Notes: a model not told the origin generated them from the letters alone. A stretch of 64,000 nucleotides of DNA from Reticulitermes speratus (GCA_021186555.1 JAJKFL010000042.1:23311521-23375520), one strand, 5' to 3'. Counted from the stretch's first letter, positions 46,786 through 57,490 are shown. Program-made: numbers and translations.

Positions 46786-46840
46786 CTCTACCTTCAATAA
46801 ACTTTATTTTTATTACTGTTAATTAGTCATGTTAATAAGG

Positions 46841-46873
46841 CAACATGTTTCAACTAATCATGGTCGTCTTCAG
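46841..46873 (-). ncRNA. Degenerate hammerhead motif
   Basis: Minus strand CTGAAGA (46873-46867), an unstable stem II (GAC..GUU), GAAAC (46851-46847), then ATGTT, so the triplet is GUU rather than GUA. The core is permissible on paper but the stems are poor; probably inactive. Confidence 0.5.
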
Positions 46874-47019
46874 GGCATCCAGTATCATAAAAGTGGAAAT
46901 ATTAAAATTGCATTAAAATATGTGTTAACAGACTGAGATCTCAATCTTACAATTCATATAGTACATGTTGCTTCTCTTCTTGATTTTCACATTATCAATC
47001 CAACTGATCTCAGAAGTAT

Positions 47020-47325
47020 TACACAGAGTCAAGGACGAAAGAATATTCTACGTACAATAAAAAGAAGGAAACCTAATTAGATTAGCCACATCTTGCATAG
47101 GAACTACCTTCTAAAACGCGTTATTGAAGTAAAGATAGAAGAAAAGATAGAAATGGTGGAAAGACGAGGAAGAAGAAGTAGCAGCTATTGTATAACCTTG
47201 AGAAAATAAAAAGATACTGGAAATTGAAAGAGGTAGCACTAGATCGTACCCTGTGGAGAACTCGCTTTGGAAGAGGCTATGGACCTGTCATAAAACAGAC
47301 TACAGAATGAATGAATAAATAAAGG
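47020..47325 (+). pseudogene. LINE 3' fragment (second LINE family), plus strand
   Basis: Reads (with stops) as SHILHRNYLLKRVIEVKIEE, then ERRGRR, KLKEVALDRTLWRTRFGRGY, GPVIKQTTE, collinear with 40.6 kb and with the reverse of 57.0 kb. In-frame stops and indels show it is dead. It lies within the PLE arm pair, so it was inserted there or carried along. Confidence 0.85.
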
Positions 47326-47560
47326 AATGTTGCTTCTCCTTTTATTACTGCCGACAGAGACTTAATAAAATGACAAGAAACATGTACCGTATAAATTCTA
47401 ATTTTGAGACATCGATCTACATAACACATATTTCAATGCAATTGCAATACTTCCATTTTCTGTGATATTGAATGTCCTGAAGCTGACCATGATTTTTTGA
47501 AATATATAGCTTTATTAGTGTGAATATTTAACATTGATATCAACAAAGTTGTGTTGACAG

Positions 47561-48181
47561 TAATCAGATACTTCTGTGTAGTCTTATATAACACAACAGA
47601 ATGCATAAAATTAAACTTGGAAATAAATCTGTTGAGCCGGCCGGAAATCGAGATGACTTTCCTCGAATATCGATCCCGTACCCTAGTCCTGTATTTTTAA
47701 ATTACTTTTTTTTTTGTTGGTTTCAAACTGTTTGCAGTAACGCAGTCTGTCTTCTTCACTGGCAGAACTAAAGACGCACAAACGCAGACGACAGTGCAGC
47801 TTGGTCAAACACACGTACACAAAAATCCAGAACTAATAAAATATTATTCTATAGCGCAATATTTGTTAAGATCTCTGTTTTAGATTCTTCATATCAACCC
47901 TTCAAATCCTCAACTTTTCTTTTTATTCGGCTCCTCATTCCAATTTAATTGATGTTTCGATACGACGATTGTATAAAATGTTACTTAAAACTTCAACTGG
48001 CTAAAACGATTCTGGTTAAAAAACATTGGTTTTAATATACACATAATTTAAGTCACACTTTCCATACCTAAAAGCGTACGCGGTAGAGGGAATTTGCTGA
48101 TTAATAAGTTAATTATTGTGTATAGTGAAGAGATATTTCAGGCTTCCGCTGCACTGTAGAAAGGTCTTCGCTTTTCTCCGA
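47561..48181. other. Unassigned DNA with a shared repeat block
   Basis: TTTCAGGCTTCCGCTGCACT with ...GGTCTTCGC at 48136-48171 matches 21430-21466 (TTTCAGGCTTCCGCCGCGGT ... GCCTTCGC), so this is a fragment of the same dispersed repeat. Otherwise blank. Confidence 0.5.
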
Positions 48182-48221
48182 TTTGCCCAGCGTATGTTGG
48201 CACCAACATAAGCTGGGCAAA
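48182..48221. repeat. 19-bp inverted repeat (hairpin)
   Basis: TTTGCCCAGCGTATGTTGG (48182-48200) is repeated inverted at 48203-48221 with one mismatch and a 2-nt spacer. It follows directly on the dispersed-repeat fragment at 48.14 kb and may be its truncated end. Confidence 0.9.
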
Positions 48222-48439
48222 AATACATATGAGCGAAAACCTAGAGTAAATGATAACTTTGGCGACTAATTTGGACATTTAAATTTATGCAAAACGTAAA
48301 TATTTTATGAACGAATATGGAGATCAAGTTCAGTAAGTACATGAAAAGCAAAGCAAGAAATCCCTTTACAGGCCTGGAGAGGCCCTGAGGGTTCCAAGAA
48401 TTTGAGGCTCCCACATTTCCAGACAATAGGCACATGAAG
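48222..48439. other. Unassigned DNA
   Basis: No feature recognised apart from a 64-codon minus frame that runs into the SINE. Confidence 0.5.
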
Positions 48440-48632
48440 GTGGTAAGGTTTTCCGCCCTACACGCAGGTCGCCTTTAACCCCAGGAAATATTCCTGGTAC
48501 TCATTTCCGTTAGAGGCTGGGGCTAGTGCGGCCGGAAGCATTAAGTCCATGAGAAATTCCAATAAAACTATCGAACCCGCGACCTTCAGGCTTGTAGCTC
48601 AGTGCTTGAACCAACTGCGCCACCGCGTGCGC
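48440..48632 (-). mobile_element. SINE family C (tRNA-derived), minus strand
   Basis: Minus strand: GCGGTGGCGCAGTTGGTTCA (A box, near 48626-48607), CTACAAGCCTGAAGGTCGCG, GGTTCGATAG (B box, near 48578), then a GC-rich body (GGCCGCACTAGCCCCAGCCT, GGAATATTTCCTGGGGTTAA, GGCGACCTGCGTGTAGGGCG). Clear tRNA-like head, single copy in the window. Confidence 0.8.
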
Positions 48633-50194
48633 TCAGTAAGTATATTGGTTGACTAAACACATAAAGTGCCGTCGCTGAGTTTGGTATATAGGGTGCAACA
48701 AGCATTATGAGACCAATTTTTTTCTAGATCACAAATTTTCACCTTAATGTTGTCAAATATTCCGACTTCGTTTTGTGAGCAAATTTGGATTACGAAAGAA
48801 CATACTACATTTTTTCAGCAAGAGAATGCAAGAATTGGCACCACAAACCATTCTATGCCTGGTTTAAGAATGTCGTGGTGGCAAAAATAAGGGATTTTAG
48901 CGTCCTCGTTTGCCAGATGTGAATCCGTGCGCTTCTTAATAGTGGGGCATTTTAATGTATAAAGTGGGTTGCCATCATCCTCGCATTTAAACGGTCTGAA
49001 ACAAGCATTCGCAATTCAATACTATAAATTTCTGCAGCATAACATTTACGTGCAAAAAAATTCAAGTCTGTTAGATGTTACGAGTGTCTGCAAGCAGAAG
49101 GAAAACTTTTACAACGCCATTTTTTAAGTATGGAAGATACAAAATCTGATAATACCTGTAATGCATTTGTATAAAACGCTTGGACCCCAACCCATGGTAA
49201 AATGAAACAACGGTGAATGCGGAGCTGCCTGACATGCTGTCATTTCATGTTCCATAACCACATATAATTCATCTATTGCCGACGCTGTGTAATATCAGCA
49301 AATGACAGCCTCGTTAAATAAAACACGTCCCAGTATCGGAAAAAGTTTTCCTTGTGAAGAATGGCATGAACTTTTAAGGTATATGTACACACAGTATTTT
49401 AATCTCTCCACAAAATATGCACTTATATGTTAACATTACATTTTTGTCCGTGAAATGCAAAAGAGGGGTTAAATCTAGGCTCTGATTTGACGGATTTTCT
49501 GCAGCCGTCAGAAAGTGTTTTAAACATTATTTGTAAGCACTGCAGAAAGTCGTCATTTATAAATAATCACAAGACGTACTTGCACGTTTCACTTTCTGTC
49601 GGTACCTTACACGCAGCTCGTGGAATAAGGAGAATCAAACGTCGTTAAATCTCGGGAAATGAGAAGTCGTGGATCGTACTTCGAGGGTCGCGAGGGCCTT
49701 AGAAGGCTTCGTTTAAATTCAAACTGCTTCAAACTCTTTCATTGTTGCACGTGAATATTTGCGTAAAATTTATATTTGTGATTACAGTATTTTGAAACTA
49801 TTAAAAAGTATAGTGGTTGGTATGTAAAAAGTCTTTTCAACAGCTTTTGTGAAATCACATGAACAACTGCACGTGAGTTCGTGTACATAAACTAAAAGCA
49901 AGAAAATTGCTTAGACCGACGTGGGTGTCTTTTATAGCTAGTATTACGCTTTACAAAGTGATTTCAAACTGGTGCAATTTCGATTTTATTTCCACGATAT
50001 ATTACAAATATTAGGTACTTCATACATCATCATTACCAGACGGTTTGGAAATTTGACCGTTTTTGTCTTCGAGTGTTTTTTGTTTGGTTGCTTGTCTTGT
50101 TAGATTTTATTTAACCATTAATTTGGTTTTTCAGGGAATATGCAGCGGAATTTCTAAGAAATTTAATCTCTGCAGCCCCTTCCCCGTATGTACA
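48633..50194. other. Unassigned AT-rich DNA
   Basis: No gene, RNA or repeat family recognised in this 1.5 kb. Confidence 0.5.
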
Positions 50195-50330
50195 TACACT
50201 GACACACACACATACATACATACATACATACATATACATACATTCGTACATACTTACATACATACATACATACATCATACATTCGTACATTCATATATAC
50301 ATATATGCATGTATTACATACATATATATA
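50195..50330. repeat. (TACA)n microsatellite
   Basis: Long runs of ACATACATAC with interruptions (ATTCGTACAT, ATATATGCATG). The 115-codon frame 50063-50410 passes through this array and is a repeat artefact (Tyr-Ile-His-Thr repeats). Confidence 0.95.
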
Positions 50331-50401
50331 AGAAGGACGGATACAAATTTAATACACATACCCATATTTTTAAAAACGTTCCAAAATTATCCTTTTTTTT
50401 T

Positions 50402-50678
50402 CTGTGGTGAAGGGCCCCGCAGTAGATGCTACGGACGCACCGCAGCCTTGAGGCTTATTGTAGAACCCTGTAATGAAGATGATTAGTTTTTTTCGTCTTC
50501 CCTTGTAATGGAGCACAGGTGGAAAGAAATTGACAGGGGAAAACTGAAGTACTTGGGAAAAACTTGTCCCAGTGCCACTTTGTCCACCACAAATCCCACA
50601 TGGACTAACCCGGGATCGAAACCGGACCTCCGCGGTGAGAGGCCGGCGACTAACCGCCTGAGCCATGGCACGGCCCAT
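50402..50678 (-). mobile_element. SINE family B (tRNA-derived), minus strand
   Basis: Collinear with 36081-36347: a GCCATGGCTCAGGCGGTTAG A box, a GGTTTCGATCCCGGG-like B box, GTCCATGTGGGATTTGTGGT and GACAAAGTGGCACTGGGACA. The 3' tail on the minus strand is a run of A (plus-strand T-run 50392-50400). Several open frames of 102-110 codons over it on both strands are translations of the SINE, not genes. Confidence 0.92.
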
Positions 50679-51277
50679 AAAATTTTCCTTGATTTTCCTA
50701 CCCGTGCACTTTTAGAGGTAAATAATCCTGTGTTATTTCTTTTAACAATCATCATGTTTGCACCGCATACGAAATCCGTAATTGTAAAACCACCCATTCA
50801 CATTACATACCTCCATTTTGTCGGACGGTACACCTCATAGCAGCAGCCTCTATAAGCAACGTGAAAGAGGGAACTGATGTTGGAAGGAAGAGCAGGAGGA
50901 AGTTGGCTGTTTTCTTGTGGGACGAAAGTAGAATGTATTATTCCTGACCGCCTCCGGGGACAGTGCGGCTCGTCGGATAACCATAAAACACAACTTGGAA
51001 TGAAATTGGGGGCCTAAATTACACAATTTTTCAGGTCCGTTAAAACTAAATTAAGTTCTTTGGCTTCCTGCAAGACATGTACTGTGGGGCGGACTATAAG
51101 AATAATGTTTATCATCGTCAAACTAAAGGACCTGTAATTGTCTAATTAGGGTTCGACCTAATAAATTTTTATGGTTATTCTTCTCCTTTCTTCAATGTTG
51201 CGAAATAAAGTGGAGAAATAAATAAAGTCGTATGTCTGTCATTATGAAGTGTCTATTTCTCACCTAAGCTTGGATTC
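50679..51277. other. Unassigned DNA
   Basis: No feature recognised. Confidence 0.5.
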
Positions 51278-51480
51278 AATTCTAGTTCCAGGTTGCCGTC
51301 TTCTGGGATGTGACGCCGTGTAATCTGATACAAATTTACCGACGATTCGCAGGGACCTAGTAAATTAATTTTCGTTACTTCACCCTAAATATAGAGGTAG
51401 TACGTTTCTCCGAAACGTCGGTAAATTTATACCAGATTGCAAGAACTCACATCCCTCTGAAGAACAAATTTCAACTAAAT
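51278..51480. repeat. Inverted-repeat element with CCGAAACGTCGGTAAA motif
   Basis: The arms 51278-51344 and 51414-51480 are imperfect reverse complements (GGGATGTGACGCCGTGTAAT and ACAAATTTACCGACG on the left, CGTCGGTAAATTTATACCAG and AACTCACATCCC on the right). The loop holds GAGG...CTCCGAAAC, which resembles the stem II and GAAAC part of a hammerhead. It has the layout of the PLE elements but a different sequence family. No canonical CUGANGA. Confidence 0.7.
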
Positions 51481-52975
51481 TCTGTACAAAAATTTGACAT
51501 GTCGAATAATCAATTAACTTTGTTTAAAGAAATTATCGGTGTTTACTGTGAAAATTATATGAAACACGTAAGCACGTAGTGTGATAAAATGCAGAAGTTT
51601 TAAACCTTCAAGCAGGTGGTACATATACTAACCAGTGTAAAGTTCTTTAAAGTGCTGATTACCTAATGATATTGCACATGTAGTTTAGATCCATATGTTG
51701 TGATTGTTACTAATAACTCACTGCATTGAATTAAATGAAGCGATTGTGGCCTGTGGCCCGGGGTCTGTGTTGTTTCCTTTACCATTTACGTACCTGCGAA
51801 AACTTAGAACATATATTTTGTAATTTGCTGAGCCAGTGTTCGCTGTAATTTATTTCGTTTCTTCAATCAGATGTAAGATTTATTATACGAATATTTTATT
51901 AAAATGACAAAGAGTAATGAACGTATCACGGATTCTTCAAGTGCATATTTTCCAGTACTTTATCAAATGTTTTTATTATGCTACGAATGGGGAAGTAAGA
52001 ACTGATTATCTCTCGAAAACTTCGAATTTTCTGACAAACAGAAACAAAGAAATGCGAAATGTCTAATTAGTGACACTTAAAGGAATTGAGACGTAACTGC
52101 CCGCATATTTATTCCTACCGTGGATAATGTGGAGGAAGTGTGCATTTGTAAAGCAGCTGCAGTGAAGTGACCTGAAAAAGGTGCAAACAACAGACTTGAC
52201 CTGATCCACTTTGAACTTCTCGACATATCATACCCACTGATTACGCAAGACCGGTGTCTCCGATAATGTAGCAGTAAACAATAAAATCAGTTCGTAGAGT
52301 GAATTACACTAACAAAGTATACTTTGATTTGCATGCTGTCATCGCTGAGAAACAAGGACAAGAGAAATGGATTACCTCTTGCTTTCAAAACTTCTTTTTT
52401 CGTGAGCAAACAGAAGATAAAGCTTTTATTTCATATTGCTATTTAAGCACACGGAAACAGTAGTAGTTACTACAATCCCACTTTTTCTTTGTATATATTG
52501 CACTATTAACGTACTATGTAAAACTGTACGACGAGTTTGTCAGAATGAACAGAAACTTTCGCTTTCTGACTGAAGAGTACTAATTATACAAAACTTTATT
52601 TGAAACAGCGAAATAACAAATATCGTTTACCATTTCAAGCATAAATTTACTCTAAACAGTATAAAAACTCAGTTACTACCCCGCTTCTCCAAGATCTCTT
52701 ACGATACTTTCTTCCTCGCCTGGCCTCCATTTTCAAATTATTTGTTTCAAGAGTGAGGCCTATTCAAATCAAAATTTCTTATGGAGTTCTTGATATTCCA
52801 TGTGTGCTGTATGTTGTACGAACGTCTAATTTATTTAATCGCACGTAGAAAAGAACGAAATAAAAACTTTAAAGCTGTGTGATACATATGCGTTCCGTGT
52901 GCAAATTGCAACAATCGTAAAGCGACGAAACTACATATCCATCAACTCGCGAGTTTCATCACTGAAATAAATAAA
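51481..52975. other. Unassigned AT-rich DNA
   Basis: No feature recognised in 1.5 kb. Confidence 0.5.
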
Positions 52976-53060
52976 TGTAATAAGAGTAGAAATAGAACAG
53001 TTGAGGAATAAAAATAAAAACAAAATAAGAATAAATAAATAAATAAAAATGAAAAAGTAA
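52976..53060. repeat. A/T-rich simple repeat (AAATA/AATAA)n
   Basis: Runs of AATAAATAAATAAAAATGAA and similar words, an interrupted simple repeat. Confidence 0.8.
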
Positions 53061-53629
53061 AAAGGGTAAAATAAAAGTAAACAGAAACTAAGACGTATTA
53101 TTTTTATTTATTTCATTAGTTATATATATAATTACCTCTTTTTAATTAATATATTCGTTTATTTGGTTTACTTTCCTTCCTTGTTATTACTACATTCCAT
53201 ACATTTTTCTCCCATTATTCTCACCCTGCTTCACCGACAGCGACGTGGCCACCCTGAGACCGGTTCTCGCCCAGGTATCCCACTAGCCACTTTACGTGTC
53301 TCTCTTCCCCCTTCCCCTCCCTCACGCTGTTTTGATATTTTCTTCTTCTAATTTATTTATTTTTATTTTTAGTTTTTACTTTGGTTTATTTATATTTTAT
53401 TTATATAGCTTTATCTTTATACTTTCCTCCATTATTGTTACTCTATTCCATTATGTTTTTCCCAGCTTTCTTAGCTGATTGCATTTTCGGTAGCACTAGT
53501 TTCTTTACATTGTCTCTATCCACCTCTCTCTCACCCTGGTTCTACCCTATTGACTGTCATCAGGCCTACTGATTGCTATCCCGCGCGCACTTTCCGTGAA
53601 TCTACGTTATAGGTTGCTGGCTTTATTTC
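53061..53629. other. Low-complexity T-rich DNA
   Basis: Plus frames 53163-53572 (60-63 codons) are rich in Phe, Leu, Ser and Ile because the DNA is T-rich. Not coding in my judgement. Confidence 0.5.
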
Positions 53630-53745
53630 GTTCCTACTCGGACTCTTGACCCGTGAAGATGGGACCGATACGTTGTCCCGAAACGTCTGTAAACAATTAC
53701 CACCCGACACGGCGTAATATCCCAGAAGAGCGCAGATCTCTTACC
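53630..53745 (+). repeat. Dispersed repeat with hammerhead-like motif
   Basis: CTCTTGACCCGTGAAGATGG, a stem formed by GGGAC and GTCCC, then GAAACGTCTGTAAACAATTA and AGAAGAGCGCAG. Matches 21.4 kb in order. Laid against a hammerhead: GTGAAGA in place of CUGANGA, a perfect 5-bp stem II, GAAAC, a short C-G closed stem III and GUA. One core base (C3) is G. Confidence 0.65.
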
Positions 53746-54554
53746 TAAGTTTCTGTATTACTGACAGACAAGGAGAATTTCTGTTTACGTTCATATGCCG
53801 TCTGTCTTCCACTCGTTCCAGGATCTCTTGCCTCGAAATTAAAGTTGCATAATTGTGATGTGCCCCTGAAAGCACAAGCTGTGCGAATGTCAGGAATCCA
53901 TGTAGCTTTACTGCCACTCCCCCATACTCCCGTATGATGTGGTGCTTAGACTTACTGGCCTTAGTCATTACCTTTACAATCATTAACAGAACGTCATGTA
54001 TATGGTAGCGTAATTGTCTGTGAAGAGCCGGGAGCATGAGAGATTCCCTCAAAGGTTATAAGTCTGGCTTCCTCAACTCAGCAGGTGTTACAGCAGCGGA
54101 ACTAGAACATTTCCTGTCCCGGACTTCATCTCTGTGCCTTTCCGTTTAGCCTTAGTTGCTGTGACAAAGCAGCTTCCTAGCCTTGCTTGGGAATGACAAT
54201 GCTGTGTTAGTGCAGTTTTACAAAAGTGAGAAATGTATGCGCTAACGCTTTTAACGTATCTTTGTGAAACCTTAGAGGTAGAAAGCTGGCATGCTACTTG
54301 CAGAATGTTTTAAATCAGGGATGCACAAATGGTCTAAAAATCTAGGAGCCACTTCAAAATTCTAGGCGCCAGAAATATTGCATGGAGCAATTTCGATAAC
54401 GTGGATTCGGAATTTTATGCGCTATCTTACAAAACATGTTGCCACGGCGACCTGGATTCCAGAATTTGTGCACCCTTGATTTAGACACCTAACTACTCCT
54501 CATGTGTACGACGAAATTATTGTATTTGTTGGTCTTCACAAACTAACTCCCTAT
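53746..54554. other. Unassigned DNA
   Basis: A 103-codon minus frame (53741-54052) has no recognisable domain and begins in the repeat. Not called. Confidence 0.4.
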
Positions 54555-54566
54555 ATTGCTTTTAAA

Positions 54567-54751
54567 ATTTTCTGTTGTTCATATTATATATTTTCTACAT
54601 TTATTTGTCTACTAGATTGATGTGTTGGATCTACATTCCTTTGTGCTGATTGGCCCCCTGATAATGACACTTCGGTGCCGAAACATGCTGGGTATTTTAT
54701 ACTAGATCACGAATGTACTTTATTCAGTGTATGAGTTGGTTAATAAAATAA
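54567..54751 (+). mobile_element. Short Penelope-like element with exact target-site duplication
   Basis: Bordered by ATTGCTTTTAAA at 54555-54566 and 54752-54763. The element starts with ATTTTCTGTTGTTCATATT, which matches the start of the tail at 22.7 kb (ATTTTCTGTTGTTCGTACC). It carries a hammerhead-like core at 54658-54690 and ends with GTGTATGAGTTGGTTAATAA, the 3' wording shared by the other copies. At 185 bp it is the shortest copy here. No protein. Confidence 0.87.
54658..54690 (+). ncRNA. Hammerhead-like motif with UUCG-capped stem II
   Basis: CTGATAA (54658-54664; the usual G8 is A), stem II GACAC/GTGCC (54666-54670 and 54675-54679, one mismatch) closed by a TTCG tetraloop, GAAAC (54680-54684), then ATGCTG, so the GUA triplet is lost. 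Stem I CCCC/GGGT remains. Predicted inactive. Confidence 0.75.
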
Positions 54752-54763
54752 ATTGCTTTTAAA

Positions 54764-55574
54764 GTCAACAATCCAAATTCTACCACACACTTCTATTAGT
54801 GAGTTATAATATCGTCAGGTCTGAGCACATTTGTCACAGAGATGTGATGAGCATGTAAAATATTTAGCGAGAAAACCAGAAGGGAGGGGATAAATTGAGA
54901 CCTCGATATAGATGGAAGAATTTTATTAAAGTAAATACAAAGGGTGTGACTACTTGGATTGTGCTCATCTTCATGAGAAAGTACTTCAGTGGCGGACTCT
55001 AGTGAACACGAGGGTGAATCTTCATGTTCACAGCTAAAAACGGCTCGCACCGTGCACTTAATAAAAACTAACTTTTCCATCGTCATAAAAGCAAATCAAA
55101 ATTTTGTATTTCTGATTTTTACTTAGTTAAAGTATTGAAATCTTAACCAATGCTGCTTATTTCCTCAGAGTGAGACTCACAACGGAAACCACTTTCTAAA
55201 TTGTCCCTCACAAACCCACACTTTGTGGTCACCCCATGTCTTTTCATTTAGGATTCTTCGAGACAAATAGCAACAAAATGTACAGGACCATTACGTCGTG
55301 ATTACTTTCAAAATGGACACCTATCCATTTCTTGATAAAACAAGTGATTAGTATTGTTTAGGTCTTCAAAGAACACAAACTGCTGTAACATTAAAGGATT
55401 CCGCATTCCACCCGAGCCAGCTGTTTACATTTCTTACGATTCACGGAAGCAAAAGCAATGACTTACCTAAACAACGTTACAGAAGCTGGTCTACATAGTA
55501 CAGGAACGGTGTGTTTCCTGTGAGGTGCCATCTAAAATTTAAGCCTTTTTCTCGAAATAAAAAGAACACTTTAT
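54764..55574. other. Unassigned DNA
   Basis: A 96-codon minus frame (54796-55086) shows no domain. Nothing else. Confidence 0.45.
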
Positions 55575-56240
55575 ATGGAGACCACGTCGGACTGTCCGTC
55601 CATCCGTCAGTGTGTCTTCCCGTCCGTCAGTGTGTCTGTCCGTTCGCCCATCCAATCGTCGCCTATTATCAGTGAATAAATGTGTTGTCGAATTCTCATT
55701 AACTCCGGTAAAGATATCTTGACAAAGCATTGTCGAGCGAGCACAAGTTTCGTAAAAATCTTCTCAGTGGTAGTCATATTTTACTTAAGGACGTAAATAA
55801 TTTCATTCCAGATTACTTGACCGATTTCTGTGAAATTCGATATGCTAAGCAGTTTTGAGTTTTCTGAAAATCGGAGTAGAGAAAGCAATACTATTTTTAA
55901 ATGCGTAAATAAGATTTTACCTTATAGTCAATATCTTTCCGGTTTTGATAAAATTTGGAAAAAAATGTCGATTAAATTTTCATTAGCCTTTGTGGGTTTC
56001 CTGAGAATGGTCGAAGTAAAAGCCATACTATATTGAGATGCGTCAATCCTTTCTATGCCTTCTTTCCACATTTAATATCCGTTTTGGATGAAATTGGCTG
56101 TAAGAAATCTTCACGTAATGCGGCTGAGCAATTGTGAGTTTCGTAAAAATCGGCGTAGAGTATTTCGTACTTTCCTTACTGGCATAAATAAAATTAAAGT
56201 AACTTGTGTAGCGCGAGACATAATGAAATTTTGGAAGCAA
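55575..56240. repeat. Diverged tandem repeat following a (CCGT)-rich tract
   Basis: A short array of CCGTCCATCCGTCAGTGTGT-like words (55587-55655) is followed by diverged units. They carry GTTTCGTAAAAATC (55748), GTTTTCTGAAAATCGG (55858), GTTTCCTGAGAATGG (55996) and GTTTCGTAAAAATCGG (56142), each followed by GTAGAG- or GTAG-like words and, in most, by TACT...GCGTAAATAA. Spacing is 110-146 bp. Short frames here follow the repeat and are not genes. Confidence 0.65.
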
Positions 56241-57014
56241 TAACATCTTTGGTAGTATGTGTACCTCTCTTCAAAGTTTTCAGAGAAGCAGAAAATTCCT
56301 ATACTTGTTTATCGGTTTATTTAATGACCATGTAAGATATGTGTTAGGTATAGAGGCAGAGTGTTATATAACAGCATGGGTATGAAGGATGTAATTTAAA
56401 GGATGAGGAAAGGTGTTAGAGAGGTCTATTTTGATGTACACAGTATATCATTATTGTTGGGGAAAGGGATGCTGAAGAAAACTAAGAGAAATTCTTCGGA
56501 GCCTCTTCCATAGTCTGCCGAATAAGAATCAGAAGTCCTAACCAATTCGCAGTGCCTTCCGGGCGCAAGGCCATGTTTCCTATTAGTGACGAGATAGTAT
56601 GTCCAATGATAGACTTTATGGATAAATAAAAGTAAGACAAAAATAAAACCACTAATACTGCATAGAAAAGGTATACTTTCGGAAATGTATGCCATAATTC
56701 CCTTATGTTTAAGATAAAGTGGCTTTTTGTGACTAACTTTACATATTTCAATGTGCATTTTGTGACAAACTTTTCTGTATCTCTTTTGTTTCACAAGCGA
56801 TAGGAAGTTTCTAGTGAATCGAAAATGAAACGTTAGCCCAAACATCAAATTTGCGAGATCGGATGGCCATTAAACATTAAACCTACTGTGAAACAAAACA
56901 AAAAAATTCGTAACAAGAAATCTTAATTTATAGGCAATGAAGGTAATTTGGTATTATAATACAAGAAACTTCACGTATTTTTACAGACACATCTAAAAGC
57001 TGCATTATACTTCT
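56241..57014. other. Unassigned DNA with a 140-codon minus frame
   Basis: Minus frames 56426-56848 (140 codons) and 56482-56751 (89 codons) overlap in different frames. The longer one is Phe-, Ile- and Leu-rich with possible hydrophobic stretches, but no family is recognised and no supporting context is present. Not called as a gene. Confidence 0.35.
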
Positions 57015-57490
57015 ATTCATCATTCATTCTGTAGCCTGTCTTACGACAGGTCCATAGCCTCTTCCAAATCGAGTTTCCCACAGAGGACGATCTAGTGCTC
57101 CCTCTTTCAATTTCCAGTATCCTCTCTTTTCCTTAAGGTCATCAAGCAGTTGATTACGTCTTCTTCCTCGTCTTCTACCCTTTCTTCTATCTTTCCTTCA
57201 ATAATGTGAGAAGACAGTTCCTACGCAAGACGTTACCAATCCATTTAGCCTTCCGTCATTTTATTGTACGTATAATATTCCTTTCCTTCATGTTTCTATC
57301 CAATACTTCATTTTTCACACGATTGGTCCAAATGATCTTCGCCATCCTTTTCAAGCAACACATTTCAAAACTTTTCAGGTATTTCTGATCTACTTTCCGA
57401 AGTGTCCAAGTTTGAGCACCACACAAAGCTATGCTCCAAATGTACCACTTTACTAGTTTCTTCCTTAAATTTAAGCCCAGTTTGCTATAA
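57015..57490 (-). pseudogene. LINE 3' fragment (second LINE family), minus strand
   Basis: The longest of the three copies. On the minus strand it reads CGAQTWTLRKVDQKYLKSFE, MCCLKRMAKIIWTNRVKNE, RNIIRTIK, a stop, RKAKWIGNVLRRNCLL, then (frame changes) the segment matching KLKEEALDR...RFGRGYGPVV and an ending at TTCATTCTGTAGCCTG on the plus strand. This is the C-terminal third of a LINE ORF. Broken by stops and indels. Confidence 0.9.

Larger units (their letters stand above)
46801..47560. mobile_element. Decayed Penelope-like arm pair enclosing a LINE fragment
   Basis: The left arm (about 46800-46965) and right arm (about 47400-47545) match as inverted copies: GGCATCCAGTATCATAAAAG and TTGCATTAAAATATGTGTTA on the left, AACACATATTTCAATGCAAT and TTCTGTGATATTGAATGTCC on the right. 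A degenerate hammerhead faces outward at 46873-46841 (CTGAAGA ... GAAAC ... ATGTT); a worse one lies at about 47476-47502. A LINE 3' fragment sits between. No duplication found. Confidence 0.65.

Noticed and set aside
50195..50330. CRISPR-like array
   Set aside because: It is a simple tetranucleotide microsatellite, with no spacers and no prokaryotic context.
50063..50410. 115-codon plus frame
   Set aside because: Most of it is a translation of the (TACA)n microsatellite.
50370..50840. Three frames of 102-110 codons on both strands
   Set aside because: They translate SINE B and its flank; the same words appear in the frames over the 36 kb copy.
56426..56848. 140-codon minus frame with hydrophobic stretches
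   Set aside because: AT-rich composition gives Phe/Ile/Leu-rich frames by chance; an overlapping frame is also open and no family is recognised.
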